A DNA stretch of 64,000 bases from NCBI GenBank assembly GCA_025449115.1, contig JAHLKC010000108.1, positions 62,001 through 126,000 on the forward strand. Direction: 5' to 3'. The notes beneath the pieces were generated by a model, which was given only the letters and a program-made list of their open reading frames with translations, did not search any database and was not told the origin of the DNA. Both the position numbers and the translations under genes were made by a program. Each line of letters starts with the position of its first letter. Within the stretch, counting starts at the first letter, position 1. This document shows positions 36,932-48,510 of the stretch, piece by piece. Source of the DNA: Chytridium lagenaria. Its lineage: Eukaryota; Chytridiomycota; Chytridiomycetes; Chytridiales; Chytridiaceae.

Positions 36932-38033
36932 TTATTCCACCTCCATCACCCCCATTCCTCCCTCATCAACCTCCCTCTCCCAAGCCTCCCACCCCATCGC
37001 CCTCCAAAAATCGTCGTCAATTCCACCCTTTGCACCTCCCCTTACAATCGCTCCACTCCATTCCCATACAACACTCCCAACATATGCCGCCCCAATAATT
37101 ATAACGACACCCAAGAACCCTACTGCGGCCACTGACGGCACCTCACCCTTTGCTGCCCAGCTAAATAATATTCCAGGGAAGAAAAGCAAAGGCAACCCTC
37201 CCACAAGGCATAATAGCAATGTCCCAGATGCTAAAGCCATAGCAAAGCCAATGGCCAGATCTGGGGTAGAGATCGCGATCAGGGAACCATCGTTGGATAA
37301 GAAGAGCTTCCTGACGTAGTAGTGCGGAAGTTTAAAGAGCATGTCTCTCATAGCAATATTATCAGGTGATGGACGAGATGATAAAATAATCCACGTGCAT
37401 TCACTCAAGAGGACGGCGAGAATGATCCAAGCAACTATAGCAATAACTGGTCGAGCCAACGTTCTCACAATCGCTTGTAGCCATGCCGGGATAAATGGAG
37501 GATGTGGAATGGCGTATTCATCATACAGGCATGACGACAATCCACTGATGAAAGATGACGAGTGCCATGCCGTCATCAAGTCGGTCGGACCATCAGCCAG
37601 CGATATTGTTGGAGCTATTCGATAATGAACATGGCATTGCGCACACTGCAGGAAATGGTGCCTGCTTCTCGAACCCCTTCGCCATGCAACAAGGCATCCT
37701 ATAATCAATAGACATCAGATCATCATTGTCAGGAACAATTTTCGATGACGGTTGCGAGCAGACAGACGCCCGCCCTATGCCGATCCGATGCGATTTCGCT
37801 CAGCATCCCGGCAGCTCTTAGGCCTCCCTTCATTCGTACGGCAGGATAGCGGAAAGAAACATACCTTCATGAACGTACTTCATGCTGCCCCGACATCCAC
37901 AGGGTACAATCAATCTGCCGAGTGTTGCCAGATCCTCGGGTCCCCCAAAACAGATCCGGCATCGCTGTAATGAATCGGCCGCCGTCATCTCAGTTGCGAT
38001 GTCCTCAGTATGGGTGGGGAAGCCTTGAATCAT
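36932..38033 (-). CDS. RING-CH (MARCH-type) membrane E3 ubiquitin ligase homologue A
   Basis: RING-CH proteins are membrane-bound E3 ligases that ubiquitinate membrane proteins. The ATG at 38033 starts a short N-terminus, then the first half of the domain, CRICFGGPEDLATLGRLIVP, followed by CGCRGSMKYVHE (about 37960-37870). After a roughly 160-base intron come CLVAWRRGSRSRHHFLQCAQ and CHVHYR, giving the C4HC3 set. Several hydrophobic segments follow (VIAIVAWIILAVLLSECTWI, AIGFAMALASGTLLLCLVGG, AAVGFLGVVIIIGAAYVGSV). The stop is at 36932. It is divergent from RING-CH B, which shares the domain. Confidence 0.87.
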
Positions 38034-39374
38034 TGTGTTTGACAAACAGAACGGTACTAGCTAGAACCGAATCTGGTTGATTCCAAAGACCCAATAGGCT
38101 ACCGGACGCTATTAAGCCTCTTCACACCCTGTTTGCAAGGGTATATTTGAAGGAAAAGACCAGGTGGTGGGCCGTGGGGCAGTCCGGACTTGTCGCCTTT
38201 CAAACCCGTCAAGGCGCGAAGCAGTCAAATTTGACGTGACGCTTATGGTCCCCCTGGTTGATGGTTGCAGCGAGAATAGTGCCGTCTCGATCGAGTCCGT
38301 CGTCTGCACTTCTTGTTGAGAGAAAGGGACGGTGGGACTGGGAGGGGCAGTTTTGAGCGGGGTCGAGATCTTTTTCTTTCTTTTTGATTCCCGAATCTCC
38401 GCATTCATTTATAGCCGTCAATTGCTGGAATTGCCAAAGGCAAAGGGCGATTGGCTGAGCTCAAAAACGTCACTCGACCGCGCGTTTTGGCTCACATGCT
38501 TGAAAAGTCACCGGCTTGCATGATGTGAGACAGGGGCGGACACCGGCAGGCGTGGCGAGTGCGATAAAATAGCCGTAGGAATTGCCGTCATGTTCTTTTA
38601 ATTTATAAACACATGAATATGATTAAGGCTCATGTATTGACGATGTAATGATCCTACGTAGATCGTGAGTAAAGCTAAAGGTTAAAGGGCAATCGATGCC
38701 TTTTTGACGCTTTAAGTAAATAGCTGCAATCACATGGCAATTAAACTGCTACCCACAATAGCCAAAATCTTACTATCTCTGCAGCTGATAATTGATATGA
38801 TTAATTACAACACACAACATCTTTGTAGACAGCTACTTTGTCCAAACCAGGTATGGTTGTCCGACAGTATTCAAGGTATCGTCGCATCGCATGTGTAGGT
38901 AACCTATATCACATGCATTACAATTGCACCAATTGTTCATGATCTGAAACACTTAAACGATTTCTATGTGCTGCCTTGACCTCAGCTGTTAGCTGCCATC
39001 GAACAATAATGTGAGACGTTGGTGGCCATTTTAATTCCACATGATCAATAATTCCTCCACTGTCGGATGTCAGCTTTGATGTCCCTAAAAAAGTGCGGCG
39101 GATTTATAATTACTTGCAATATCACGATTGCCATTAGGTTCTTAAATCACACCCTCTTAGAGTTTACCTTAGAACTACCATCGGTGTTCTCTCCCGTCTC
39201 CCCCCTCGCACATTCTTCCTGCTGTTGCCGTCTTCAAATCATTCAATACTTACATTCAATACTTACATTCCACGTTACGATCGATTCTACCCAGATTAGA
39301 GAATTTTCATTGAATAAAACCCACCAGGCCACCATTACCTCCGCAACTTAAGACCATCTTGCATCATCTCCACC
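38034..39374. other. shared upstream region of divergent RING-CH genes
   Basis: About 1.3 kb with no supportable gene. A direct repeat CATTCAATACTTA occurs twice near 39240-39265. It is likely to hold the promoters of both flanking genes. Confidence 0.45.
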
Positions 39375-40772
39375 ATGCTTGACGTCAACAAGGACGACAC
39401 ACCCAGCTCTATCTTCCCACCCGCTCTCGCATCTCCCACTCCCGACATTGCATCTGCATCCGCACTTCCACCAGCCTCTACCGAATCAGCCGTTGACAGC
39501 GACTGGACTATTCTTAACAAAGAAGACGCAACAACCTTATCCACACCTATCCAACCATCAGCCCCTCTCCCAGTATCTGCTGATTTAAAAACGACCTTCA
39601 ATGAACCCTTAAACGAAGGTCTTCGAAATCGAAAAGCTCCTCCTGCTGCTTCCAGCGACATCCCCGCCACCACTGATGCCCCCGATGCCCCGGCACAAGG
39701 AAGCCCAAGCACGCAACCCGCCAGCACCACAGGATGATCGTATGTGTAGGATCTGTTTTGGAGGAGCCGAAGATGAAGAAACGTTAGGGAGGTTGATATC
39801 ACCCTGTAAATGCAAGGGAAGTATGAAGCATGTTCATATCAGTAAGTGTCCATTCGAGTATGTTGGTGTTGATGTTGGTGTTGATGTTGGTGTTGACGGG
39901 TGGAGTATTTTAGTGTGCTTAAATGAATGGCGGTCGAGGAAAGTGAAGCCGGAAAGTTTCTTTCAATGCGATCAGTGCAAGTACAAGTATCACTTTCGAG
40001 GACGGCGTGGGCAAAAGTTCTTCAGAACGAACGTGAGTACTGTGTAATATCTGTTTTCTATCACCTTTTCATTTAGCCTAATTCGTTTTGACGGGACACC
40101 GAAGTCATGGTAACAGCCCTGACTGTCCTTGCCTTCTTTTTCACCATCCTCATCGCTGGTTTTGCCGCAAAACTATTCATTCTCTACGTGCTTTACGACC
40201 CTGACGACCCTATACTCATGGCACCACCTGGTGCCCCACGTATTCTCCCATATCCCTATCCCATAACAACGGCGCCCACCTCCCCCGCCAATACCGCACC
40301 GGGAGGCACTGCTCATCCACCCAGTCCTTCCGAGCCCGAATGGACCTTCATCGACACTATCTTCCTCCACCACCTCCATCCCGCCAACATTCGCATCTGG
40401 GCAATAGATTTCGCGCATTTCGCTTCCGGCGTTCTTCTCGTTGGAGCCGTCGGCGCTTTTTCGATGCTGTACTATCTCATCCTCAATCCTCTCGGTATAA
40501 CTGACTTTGGGGGTGGCACTGGAGGCTTTGCAAGACGAGGTGGAAGGAGGGATGATGTCTCTGGGTTAATGATCCTGGTGATTGTTGTGTTGGGAGTGTT
40601 TAGAGCTGGGTATGGGATTTGGAAGGGAGTGAGGTGGGCTTGCAGGAAAAGTTTAAAGGCTGTGGAGGATAGGATTCTGGAGGTGGATGAGGAGGATGGA
40701 AATATTGCGCCTGGGGTGCCGCCGGTCGCTCCGGTCCCTGAAGCTGCGGTAGTTCCGCCCGCACAAGGGTGA
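39375..40772 (+). CDS. RING-CH membrane E3 ubiquitin ligase homologue B
   Basis: The ATG at 39375 opens a Pro/Ala/Ser-rich region of about 115 residues. One frame break near 39700 leads into DDRMCRICFGGAEDEETLGR with LISPCKCKGSMKHVH, an intron (39842-39915), then CLNEWRSRKVKPESFFQCDQ with CKYKYHFRGRRGQKFF. All C4HC3 ligands are present. After a second intron (40032-40110) come three hydrophobic segments (ALTVLAFFFTILIAGFAAKL, SGVLLVGAVGAFSMLYYLIL, GLMILVIVVLGVFRAGYGIW) and an acidic tail to the stop at 40772. The first segment is preceded by the RING-CH, as in fungal homologues. The gene is followed in tandem by a degenerate copy. Confidence 0.87.
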
Positions 40773-41137
40773 CGGGTTTAATCATTGCGTCTCATGCCTT
40801 TTTCTCTGGTATTTGTATAGGTTGTTTACACCTCGTATTCTTCTTACCTTGCCCTTGGCCCTTGATTGTCTCTAGGATTCAACCATCTCTCCTTCTCATT
40901 ATCAAATGTTGCCTTTATCATGTTCCCTCCGTGTATTTAAAAAAAAGGAAAAATGACGGCTGTACTTCACCTTGAATGATGTCTTACTGTACTGTTATAT
41001 TTACAATTGACGTCGACTGCTTATTGCGCATCTCCTCGTATTGAGGCCTCAAGCACGATTAGTAATGCCATCCTTCAGAATTTCGCATAAGCCGGCGAAC
41101 ACAAACCGTCAAACTTGTGTAGGTGACCCACAAGGAC

Positions 41138-42205
41138 ATGGCCTACCAGGATGCCGCAGTCGTTAACAGCGACTTTGTGAAAGCAGCAGTCCTCTCAAGT
41201 GACTCATCGTTGGATAGCGCCTACGTAAATGACGACATGCTTCAAACCCAACAGCCGTCGAACCTCTTCCCTGTCCTCATTATCTCTCGACGAATCCTCA
41301 CTCAACGACCTTCGAAGTCGAAAATCTCAACCGTCGGCCTCCAACGAAAACGATAGTTCTTCAAAACATTCAAGCGAATACACCACCCCATGATGACCGT
41401 ATGTGCAGGATTTGTTTTGGGGGGAGTGAAGATGAGGAAGTGTTGGGGAGGTTAATTTCACCCTGCAAATGCAAAGGAAGCATGGAGCATGTTCATACAA
41501 GTGAGTTGCGGAAGTGTTTCCTATGAGTTACAGATAATGTATTAAGTCGTTGTTGAGTGTGCTTAAAAGGATGGCGGTCAAAGATGTTTCGGCCCGGAGA
41601 TGCTCTTGCAATTAATATGTGTCTGTACGAGTACAATTTGACACAGGGGACATGGGTCCAGCTTCTCCAAAGCAAAGGTTCTTAAAACACGATTGCTGCT
41701 TGCTAAAACTAACTGTTCTTCGACTGTAGTTTTCGCAATGGCCTTTACAACGTTTTTGTTTCTCTTCACCATCTACATCTCCGGGTTCGCCACAAAGCTC
41801 CTTCTCATCAACCTCTGCATCATTTACGACCACATCTACGCCGGCAACCCCCACCTTGGCTCCATCTTTGACCACCCATGGGGTACTTCTAACACCCTCC
41901 TTGACACAATCCTCTTCCCGCACCTCAACCCTAATAATATTGATATATATGCATTCGATTTGCAAGCATTGTGAGCGGGATATTGTGCTGGGCATAATTC
42001 GGAATCCGGTTTCCGTGATGCTTTGCTCGACGGTTCAGGCAGGGTTTTTAACGGAGGGAACTAGAGTGGGTGTTGTGCTAGCAGTTTTTGGATTTTTTTG
42101 GGAGCGGGATCGGTTGGGGTAGATATGTATAAGGCAGTGAAGAGGACTTGTAGAAAGTGGTGGTGGGCTATGGCTTTGGAGATTTCGGAGTGGATGGTGC
42201 TATAG
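41138..42205 (+). pseudogene. degenerate tandem copy of RING-CH B (copy C)
   Basis: The sequence is collinear with copy B: DDRMCRICFGGSEDEEVLGR with LISPCKCKGSMEHVHT (41390-41501), CLKGWRSKMFRPGDALAINM (about 41560-41620), FTTFLFLFTIYISGFATKLL (41744-41803), LDTILFPHLNPNNIDIYAFD and a tail like AVKRTCRKWWWAM to 42205. The second zinc half is eroded: the FFQCDQCKYKYHF of B reads ALAINMCLYEYNL here, so one ligand Cys is replaced. The loop between membrane segments is shorter, and at least three frame breaks or stops occur (near 41300, 41680 and 41975). It may still make a membrane protein, but a working RING-CH is doubtful. Confidence 0.7.
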
Positions 42206-42608
42206 GGGGATGACTTTAGTGAACGTTTTCCTTTGGAGGGGTGGATACCGGAAAGTCCTCCTATTGATTTGTGTTAAGCCTCATTGTTTTATATATACTC
42301 AAAAATACCTTTTCTTCTCGCTTTCTATTCAAAGTATCGTTTCTTTTCGCTTTCTATTCCTTTTTTTGAAATGCTGGTTTCGGTGGTTTTTTACCGTATA
42401 TATCCTTTTCGTCTTATATTTATTCACGATTTCGTTCTACAGATAATCAGCCGTTTGTTTCTCCTTTTTGTTTATTCTTATCTCTTCGACTTTCAATTAA
42501 CTAGGGATTCACGATAAATAGATTGCGCAAAATACAACATACTCATACTGTGAGAGGTGACGGGTTATTTTTAATGGACTCAAAACAATAAAGAGTAATA
42601 ACGTATCA
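42206..42608. other. intergenic region
   Basis: No gene is supported. T-rich sequence probably holds the convergent 3' ends of copy C and the BolA gene. Confidence 0.35.
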
Positions 42609-43172
42609 TCAAGCTTTGTTGAGGTCTTCCCACTGCTGAGGTGTATAGGATTTTTGGGAAAAGGCGTGGATCTGAGCAATCTCCGTCTTGGCCGCCTCAT
42701 TCACAATACTTTCGGGGAACAATTAGAAAAAGATAATATCGGAACGAACGGGAAAGTAAAGAATCTCATCGCCTCAGGTGTGGGATTAAAACAAAGGCAA
42801 GATGCATTCAACTCACCGATGCCGTTGAAGGAGAGTCTTGCCTTCGAAAGCCTTTCAACACAAAAAAGTCAGAGCAAATTGGAAAAATAAAGCGAAGAGG
42901 AAGGAGGGTAAGCAATTGGTACCTTGGCTACTACGATAACCTCAAAGCTCTGTCCACAACCATCTGACGTATCAGTTGCAGCCTTTGAAAACACGCAAAC
43001 CAGAGTTAACATCAAAATCTTCCATCGATAAGCATTGATTTTTTCCCATCCATCTGATGTGCATAGAGAACAGAAGGAGGGTGATGATGCAACATCGCGT
43101 GCTTACCACATGCTCCGCTGGGATCTTTTCGAGGAGCACTTTCTCGAGCTCTGCCTTTGCGATTCCACCCAT
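42609..43172 (-). CDS. BOL2: BolA2-like protein
   Basis: BolA2 proteins pair with monothiol glutaredoxins to carry [2Fe-2S] clusters and signal iron status in the cytosol. Four exons read without frame errors: MGGIAKAELEKVLLEKIPAE and HV (43172-43106), AATDTSDGCGQSFEVIVVAK (about 42980-42921), AFEGKTLLQRHR (about 42845-42811) and IVNEAAKTEIAQIHAFSQKS with YTPQQWEDLNKA (42712-42609). The conserved Cys (GCGQSFEV), RHR and IHA..QK..TP.QW positions identify BolA2 rather than BolA1/3. The length, about 85 residues, is usual. It is divergent from orphan C, with about 440 bases between the start codons. Confidence 0.92.
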
Positions 43173-43610
43173 TTTTGATGACAAAAGTCTGGCGAATTGT
43201 CAGAATGCCATGCGTCATATCTCATGAGATGCTTCTGGATCGTCCTAAACAGTGCCCTCTCTATACAGGCTTCCCATGCAGCGTTCTGATGGGCCATGAG
43301 GGGTCTCTGCCTTAAAATCTGCCTCTCCCGTTGCACTCGCCGCTTTCCATTGGATGATTGGAATTCAGCGACAGCAATCGGACAGGCACCTTGCGAGGAA
43401 CGATTTACGCATGGCCTGGCATGCTTTATGATAGGGTGATTATGGAGAGGCATTGCATGATTCACGTGGAGTAGATACTTCAAGTGCGATATCTTTGGCT
43501 TCAAATACCTTTTAACATACTCCCTTTCTTATACATTATTTTTAAGCTAACTTAAACGCACTTTTTCCCCCACCGCAAACAACGTTTCGAAACTCTTATT
43601 TCCTGCGACG

Positions 43611-45717
43611 ATGGCCTTAGAGACTGTAAATAGTTTTTATGCAGTGCTTTTGACGAGTGAGCATCTTCCATTATCACCCAACAAGTTTGTTTTTTTTTGT
43701 GAGTTGATTCTGACACCACAGTCTGTAGAAGCAGAAAACGAGACCGACCCCTTCACGGCCGCCATGTACCGCTTAATGTACATGGCACACCTTCAAACGT
43801 TACTGACGATTGGGAACATTAGGCTTCCCGAAGGCATCGTGAGTTCTATGGCCTATTTCTTGCACTTACCGAGCGCGTTTAAGTTTGCAGAGTATTACTC
43901 AAGAACCTATCCATTGTTGCTGGCTGAAGGGGCATCACTTGAAGCTATTTCGGAAAGAAATAAGGAGGGTGGTGTTTTTGAGAAGATGGTGAGGGCAGGA
44001 AAGGCGTTAATTTGGGAGGTCACGTATGATGAGTATTGCGAAGATCTTGCTGTAAGTGTATTTGCTTGTCACGGCATTCTCTCCGGCATAGTTAATAAAT
44101 ATACTAGGTCGACGGAGTAAAATTCAATAGCGTGGAGACGCTTGCTGAATACGAAACAAATTGGTACATATGATTATTCCATTTTTTTGTTCTGAATTTT
44201 TCAACAGCCTTATAATGGTGAAGCGTCAGAAGACGACATTTTCGGCAAAGATGCTATCGATTCGGAATGCTCTGATGACCATATTAGGGAGAAGGACAAT
44301 AACGCGAACATTCTAGCAACCGATCGTGAAAGCATTTCAACCGCTGCAAACGAAGCTGAAAGTGCGCGCGAATCATCTGTGTTGCTCCAACTTAGGAGGC
44401 CACGATCTTCAACTTCGGCAGGAGAAAATAAAAACGTGGCAGGCAGCGAGACTGAAGATGAGCTTCGCAAGACGTTATGCAGTCACAACGATTCTAACAA
44501 TTTTGAAGTGAAGACCATGGTATGTATTATTTTTTTAGCGAGATTATGTTTACGATACGATGTAATTGCCAGTGCAGTTCTCATATATATTCAATGTTGT
44601 GTTATAAAGAGTGGTTCAACGCAAGCTAGCGCTGCCATCGGGGTACCGGAGGCAAACTCATATGATGAGCATCTACCTCTAAACCAGGTCTCCATCGGCA
44701 AAGGGTTCGCAAAGAAACCAGCATACGCCAACACCGATCCTGACGAAAGAAAAGGCGGCTCAAAATTGATCACTCCTGTCCCGAATAAAAACGACACCTG
44801 CTTAGCCATCGACATGGTCGCATGGGAAGACGTTTGGAGAGTAATTTCTTCGATAGCATCTTATATTTACTCCTCCCCCATCTGGGGATGGCTTTGGGTG
44901 ATATTTGCGATCTTGCTGTGGACCCTGTGGGATGTAATTGCTTGCAAAACGGAGACTCAGGATGCAGTGGAAGAAAAATCTGAGCAACACGAAAAGAAAG
45001 TGTTCGGGATGATGCATTGTTACAGGTATTTTAATCACTGTGTCTTTCTCAATTTTACGTATGTTACGTTATCTAACTTTTGGTTTCAGAACCCAGGCGA
45101 CACCGTGGATAAAACCATTTATGAGGGGTCATTTCGTCTGTGTCATACCACTACCGTTTGAACTTATCAATTAACAGGGAATACTATTGAAAGCGTAAGT
45201 TTTATAATTTATAATATTCTAATGCTTTTTTACTAGCAATCCGCCAATACACCCAACAACTGTCCGGAAGTGGCACTTCCAGTTTACGCGATGATTAGTA
45301 TAAAGCTAGCTGATCATTCAGAATCCAGCAAAATAATTGATTTGCAAAATGACGCCTCGAACTTGACGATTCTAAGACTGTAACAAAGGCTGACATCAGT
45401 GTTCTCACGAAGAATCAAAAGAAGAAATTAAAAAAAAGATTACGCAAGCAGGTAACTTTCTATACCACGTATTACCTATTTCTCTGTTTTCGTCTACTCA
45501 TGTATTTAAGTGAGTTTTCATACTGACTTTTGGATATCAGGCAGAAAGGGAGAAAGTCGCATTTTTGACAACAGGTGAATCAGCAACTCGTCCGAACCCC
45601 TCTGAAGAACTTTGCTTCGTATTTCATCCCAACATCATCCGCTTTAAAGCGACTCCCAGCAATTACGCTAAGTCGCTTAAGAGGAGATCCCGTATAGCGA
45701 GCTTGATTGGAAGATGA
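43611..45717 (+). CDS. orphan protein C with membrane segment and Lys-rich motif
   Basis: The ATG at 43611 starts MALETVNSFYAVLLTSEHLP. Later exons read TAAMYRLMYMAHLQTLLTIG and MVRAGKALIWEVTYDEYCED (a helical region), then a Ser/Asp-rich acidic linker, then WRVISSIASYIYSSPIWGWL with WVIFAILLWTLWDVIA, a likely membrane segment near 44835-44938. Near the C-terminus, DISVLTKNQKKKLKKRLRKQ (about 45390-45450) precedes an intron and then AEREKVAFLTTGESATRPN, ending KSLKRRSRIASLIGR at 45717. The Lys-rich block and the intron immediately after the KQ pair mirror orphan A. I recognise no family. Several introns retain ATG-free stretches and a frame break is likely near 45375. Confidence 0.55.
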
Positions 45718-46670
45718 GATACTAAAACGTTTTTCGTTGTGAGAGAAATTATATAAATATCGTTGTCAATAAAAGTATTCATAAACAGTTACTTCATTAT
45801 CTTTATACGTTCCCCATCCCATGTGTGAATTATTTTGATAGAAACATTGTTTTCCATTTATAATCCGACTTTAAACGTATGTTTATTGAAGTTCACAAAA
45901 TGGAAAGCAAATTAAGAAAAGTCGTTAAACCAAAATTCATGACTAGGGAGGTAAAACATACTTTGATATAAAATCACACCGCTGGTTTGAACCCTAAAAC
46001 ACGATTTTCTCAAAAGGATAGCAAAGGCGGTAAATGCAGCACAGGCGAAAACAATCTTAGAATAATTTTATACGACAGGATAACCTTTAACCATGACACG
46101 TCGCTTCTTATAGTGCAATAAAGCGCGTATGAGCCGTTTTAATCATATCCATCCTGAACAGAAGTTGGTTGACGCCTCGTACAACAAATAAATATAACAG
46201 GGCAAGTACTAGATGTCCATCCTTCTTGTAAAGACGTCGTGTAGTTGGCGAAAACAAACAAACATTCGACGACCACGACCATAATGAAAGCTACAGGTCG
46301 CCGCTTTGTCCGAACCCGCCAAACTCATTTCGGCTCCGGACCCCAATCCCGCTCCAATCTCGCCCAGTTTTTTCATCAAGAAATGCCATTTCCCGTTCCT
46401 TTGTTCATCCGTTGCAGATCTCACCTTACGAACAAACGGTCTCCATACTGTGATGAGGAATTCAAAACAGGTCATCCATAGGGATCACCCTTTGGAAAAA
46501 GTTTTACAACGAAGGATGTCAAAGGGCATTAAGTTTTCCTCCAAAGCAAAGCATCTGCTACATTTTCATTATAAATTACTTTGAAACCGCTTTAAACGTT
46601 ACAGGTAAGAGAATTTCCGTTGCGCATCTCTCACAGATCTCAACCTCATCCCTAAAGATCCATTGATAGC
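45718..46670. other. intergenic region
   Basis: No convincing gene. A 78-codon open stretch at 46245-46481 (with a Ser/Gln/His-rich translation) has no family features and could be chance. Confidence 0.35.
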
Positions 46671-48027
46671 ATGGACATACAAAGACTTAGGTCCTCCCTA
46701 CGCACACTACAAACTATCCACCTTGATCTTCAAGCAAGGCTTGTCGCGCGATTTTGTCACGACGATGAGGTAGACACGCACACAGTCCTTAATATTAATA
46801 TGTCAAGGATATCGGCTCTAACGAAGCTATCATGCGCTCCCTAGAAAAGTACGCGAAGAAAGTTGCTTCGGTTTTTAGGAATCGATGAAGATCTTTCAGA
46901 TACAGTTGAGCTTGTTGAGAAAGCGGTGGTAAGGACGCAGACGACAGAAGGATTAAGTAAGCTTCATGAATTTTTTTTCGAGCCCGCGTTTGCTTATACT
47001 GTGCGTAATAGGATGTTATGCGAAACCACCGTCTCTTAGACCTGCGGCTTTAGAGAGTATGGACACGCTTAGAGGGAGCCTCGCTATGGGACTTGATATA
47101 GCATCTGCGATAACGATGCTTCCATTGGTGGCTCTAGCGCTGAGCAATTGAGGTAATGAAGGAGGGTGATGCCTTTGAAGCAGTTATAACGTCAACCATG
47201 ACCATCACTTCGGCGCGGGGCGTGATGAAATGTGAAAATCGTTCCGGCAATGAAGCATTGCAAACACCAATGTTATGATTTGGGTCTCATTAAGGTTGAT
47301 GACGCGGACAGAATCAGGCGCCGCGAGAGATGATTTCGGATATGGAATTCGTCGCGGAAGTTAGGGACTATTTGAGGAAAATGAAGGAACGAGAGGAGGA
47401 GGAGGAGAAGGCTCAAGATGCTGTGAGGGACGTTACTGCAGCTGCGTGAAGAGATAAAGATGGTGAGTGCTAACTTCCATTTACAATCACTTATTTAAAC
47501 TTACTTCTCGTTAGGCCGATACTCCACTTGCTCCTAATGAAGCGTCGCTTAAGACGGTCTCGGATGCAGAATTTTTGGCTGAAGTTGTGGAATACTTGAG
47601 AAAGATGAGGGAACAGGAGGAGGAGGATGAGAAAACTAAGAACGCTGTGGAGTTGGTTGCTGTAGACCGTGGAGAAGAAGACGTGGTGGTGAGTAGGATA
47701 TATTCTTCCCCGCTCCTCGTAGTTTGAAGCTTACTTTATGTTGTAGGACGTTGATGCACTTTTCGCGGCTCTGGACAATGACGTTGACGACCATTCTTTT
47801 ACAAATCGGTAGTTGATGACTGTTTTGTGGCTTCTCGTACGGTTAAATGGATTCAGGATACGAATGTTTTGATGGTATCAGAAAGAAACGACCTCGCCAT
47901 CAAGAAGAGTCCGAAGAAGCAAAAGGTGTGTTAATAAAATTTTTTTCTTGTTAGCTTACATGTTTTTTATTAATGGCAGGTGAATAAGAAGAAGAGGTCG
48001 AAGAAGGCGGGCTCGAGGAGGATGTGA
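46671..48027 (+). CDS. orphan coiled-coil protein D with internal duplication
   Basis: The ATG at 46671 gives MDIQRLRSSLRTLQTIHLDL, an intron at about 46770-46807, then NEAIMRSLEKYAKKVASVF and, after a frame break, GIDEDLSDTVELVEKAVVR. Two similar acidic helical blocks follow: ISDMEFVAEVRDYLRKMKER (about 47335-47394) and VSDAEFLAEVVEYLRKMREQ (about 47557-47616), each followed by Glu-rich sequence and an intron. The C-terminus is basic (SPKKQK, VNKKKRSKKAGSRRM), like a nuclear localisation signal, ending at 48027. The order helix, acidic linker, basic end loosely parallels orphans A and C. The SLEKYAKK region resembles VALERRAAF of A weakly. Several frame breaks exist, so it may be decaying. 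No function is known. Confidence 0.45.
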
Positions 48028-48510
48028 GTTCATTGCGTTGCTCGCTTTTTGTTTTTTTGATGTGTGTATTTACTGGTTCTTTTTAAAAGGCGGGTTCGTT
48101 GAACGTGCTCATTGAAATGAGGATGAGAAGGTAGATGGGCTCATACTGCTTATTAAGAGGTGTTAGGATGGGGATGTTGGAGATTCGTTTTTTATAAACA
48201 ATCTGCTGTTGTGCTATCTTTTTTTCCATTGAGAGATAGTAGGGACTTTGGTGCACGATGGTTTCTTTATACGCATTACTTAATTATATGTTTTCTTTTA
48301 TTTCATAATTATAACGTCGCCTTATATAAACATATTTATGCAAAACCTAGGACGTGTGATCGTAATGATCACCTCCATTCAGGATTCAGAATGTTTGGTT
48401 AGACGTGCCCTCCTACCGACGATAAAGAAAAAGCTTTTGTAAACTTCCACATACAACTTGTTAACAACAACCATACAACTTGAAAAAACAAATCGCATAA
48501 AACATTCATA
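48028..48510. other. intergenic region
   Basis: No gene is supported. It separates the convergent orphan D and the minus-strand orphan. Confidence 0.35.

Noticed and set aside
45975..46000. GCTGGTTTGAACCC phrase like a tRNA T-arm
   Set aside because: No acceptor, D or anticodon arms can be paired around it, and there is no CCA-side stem.
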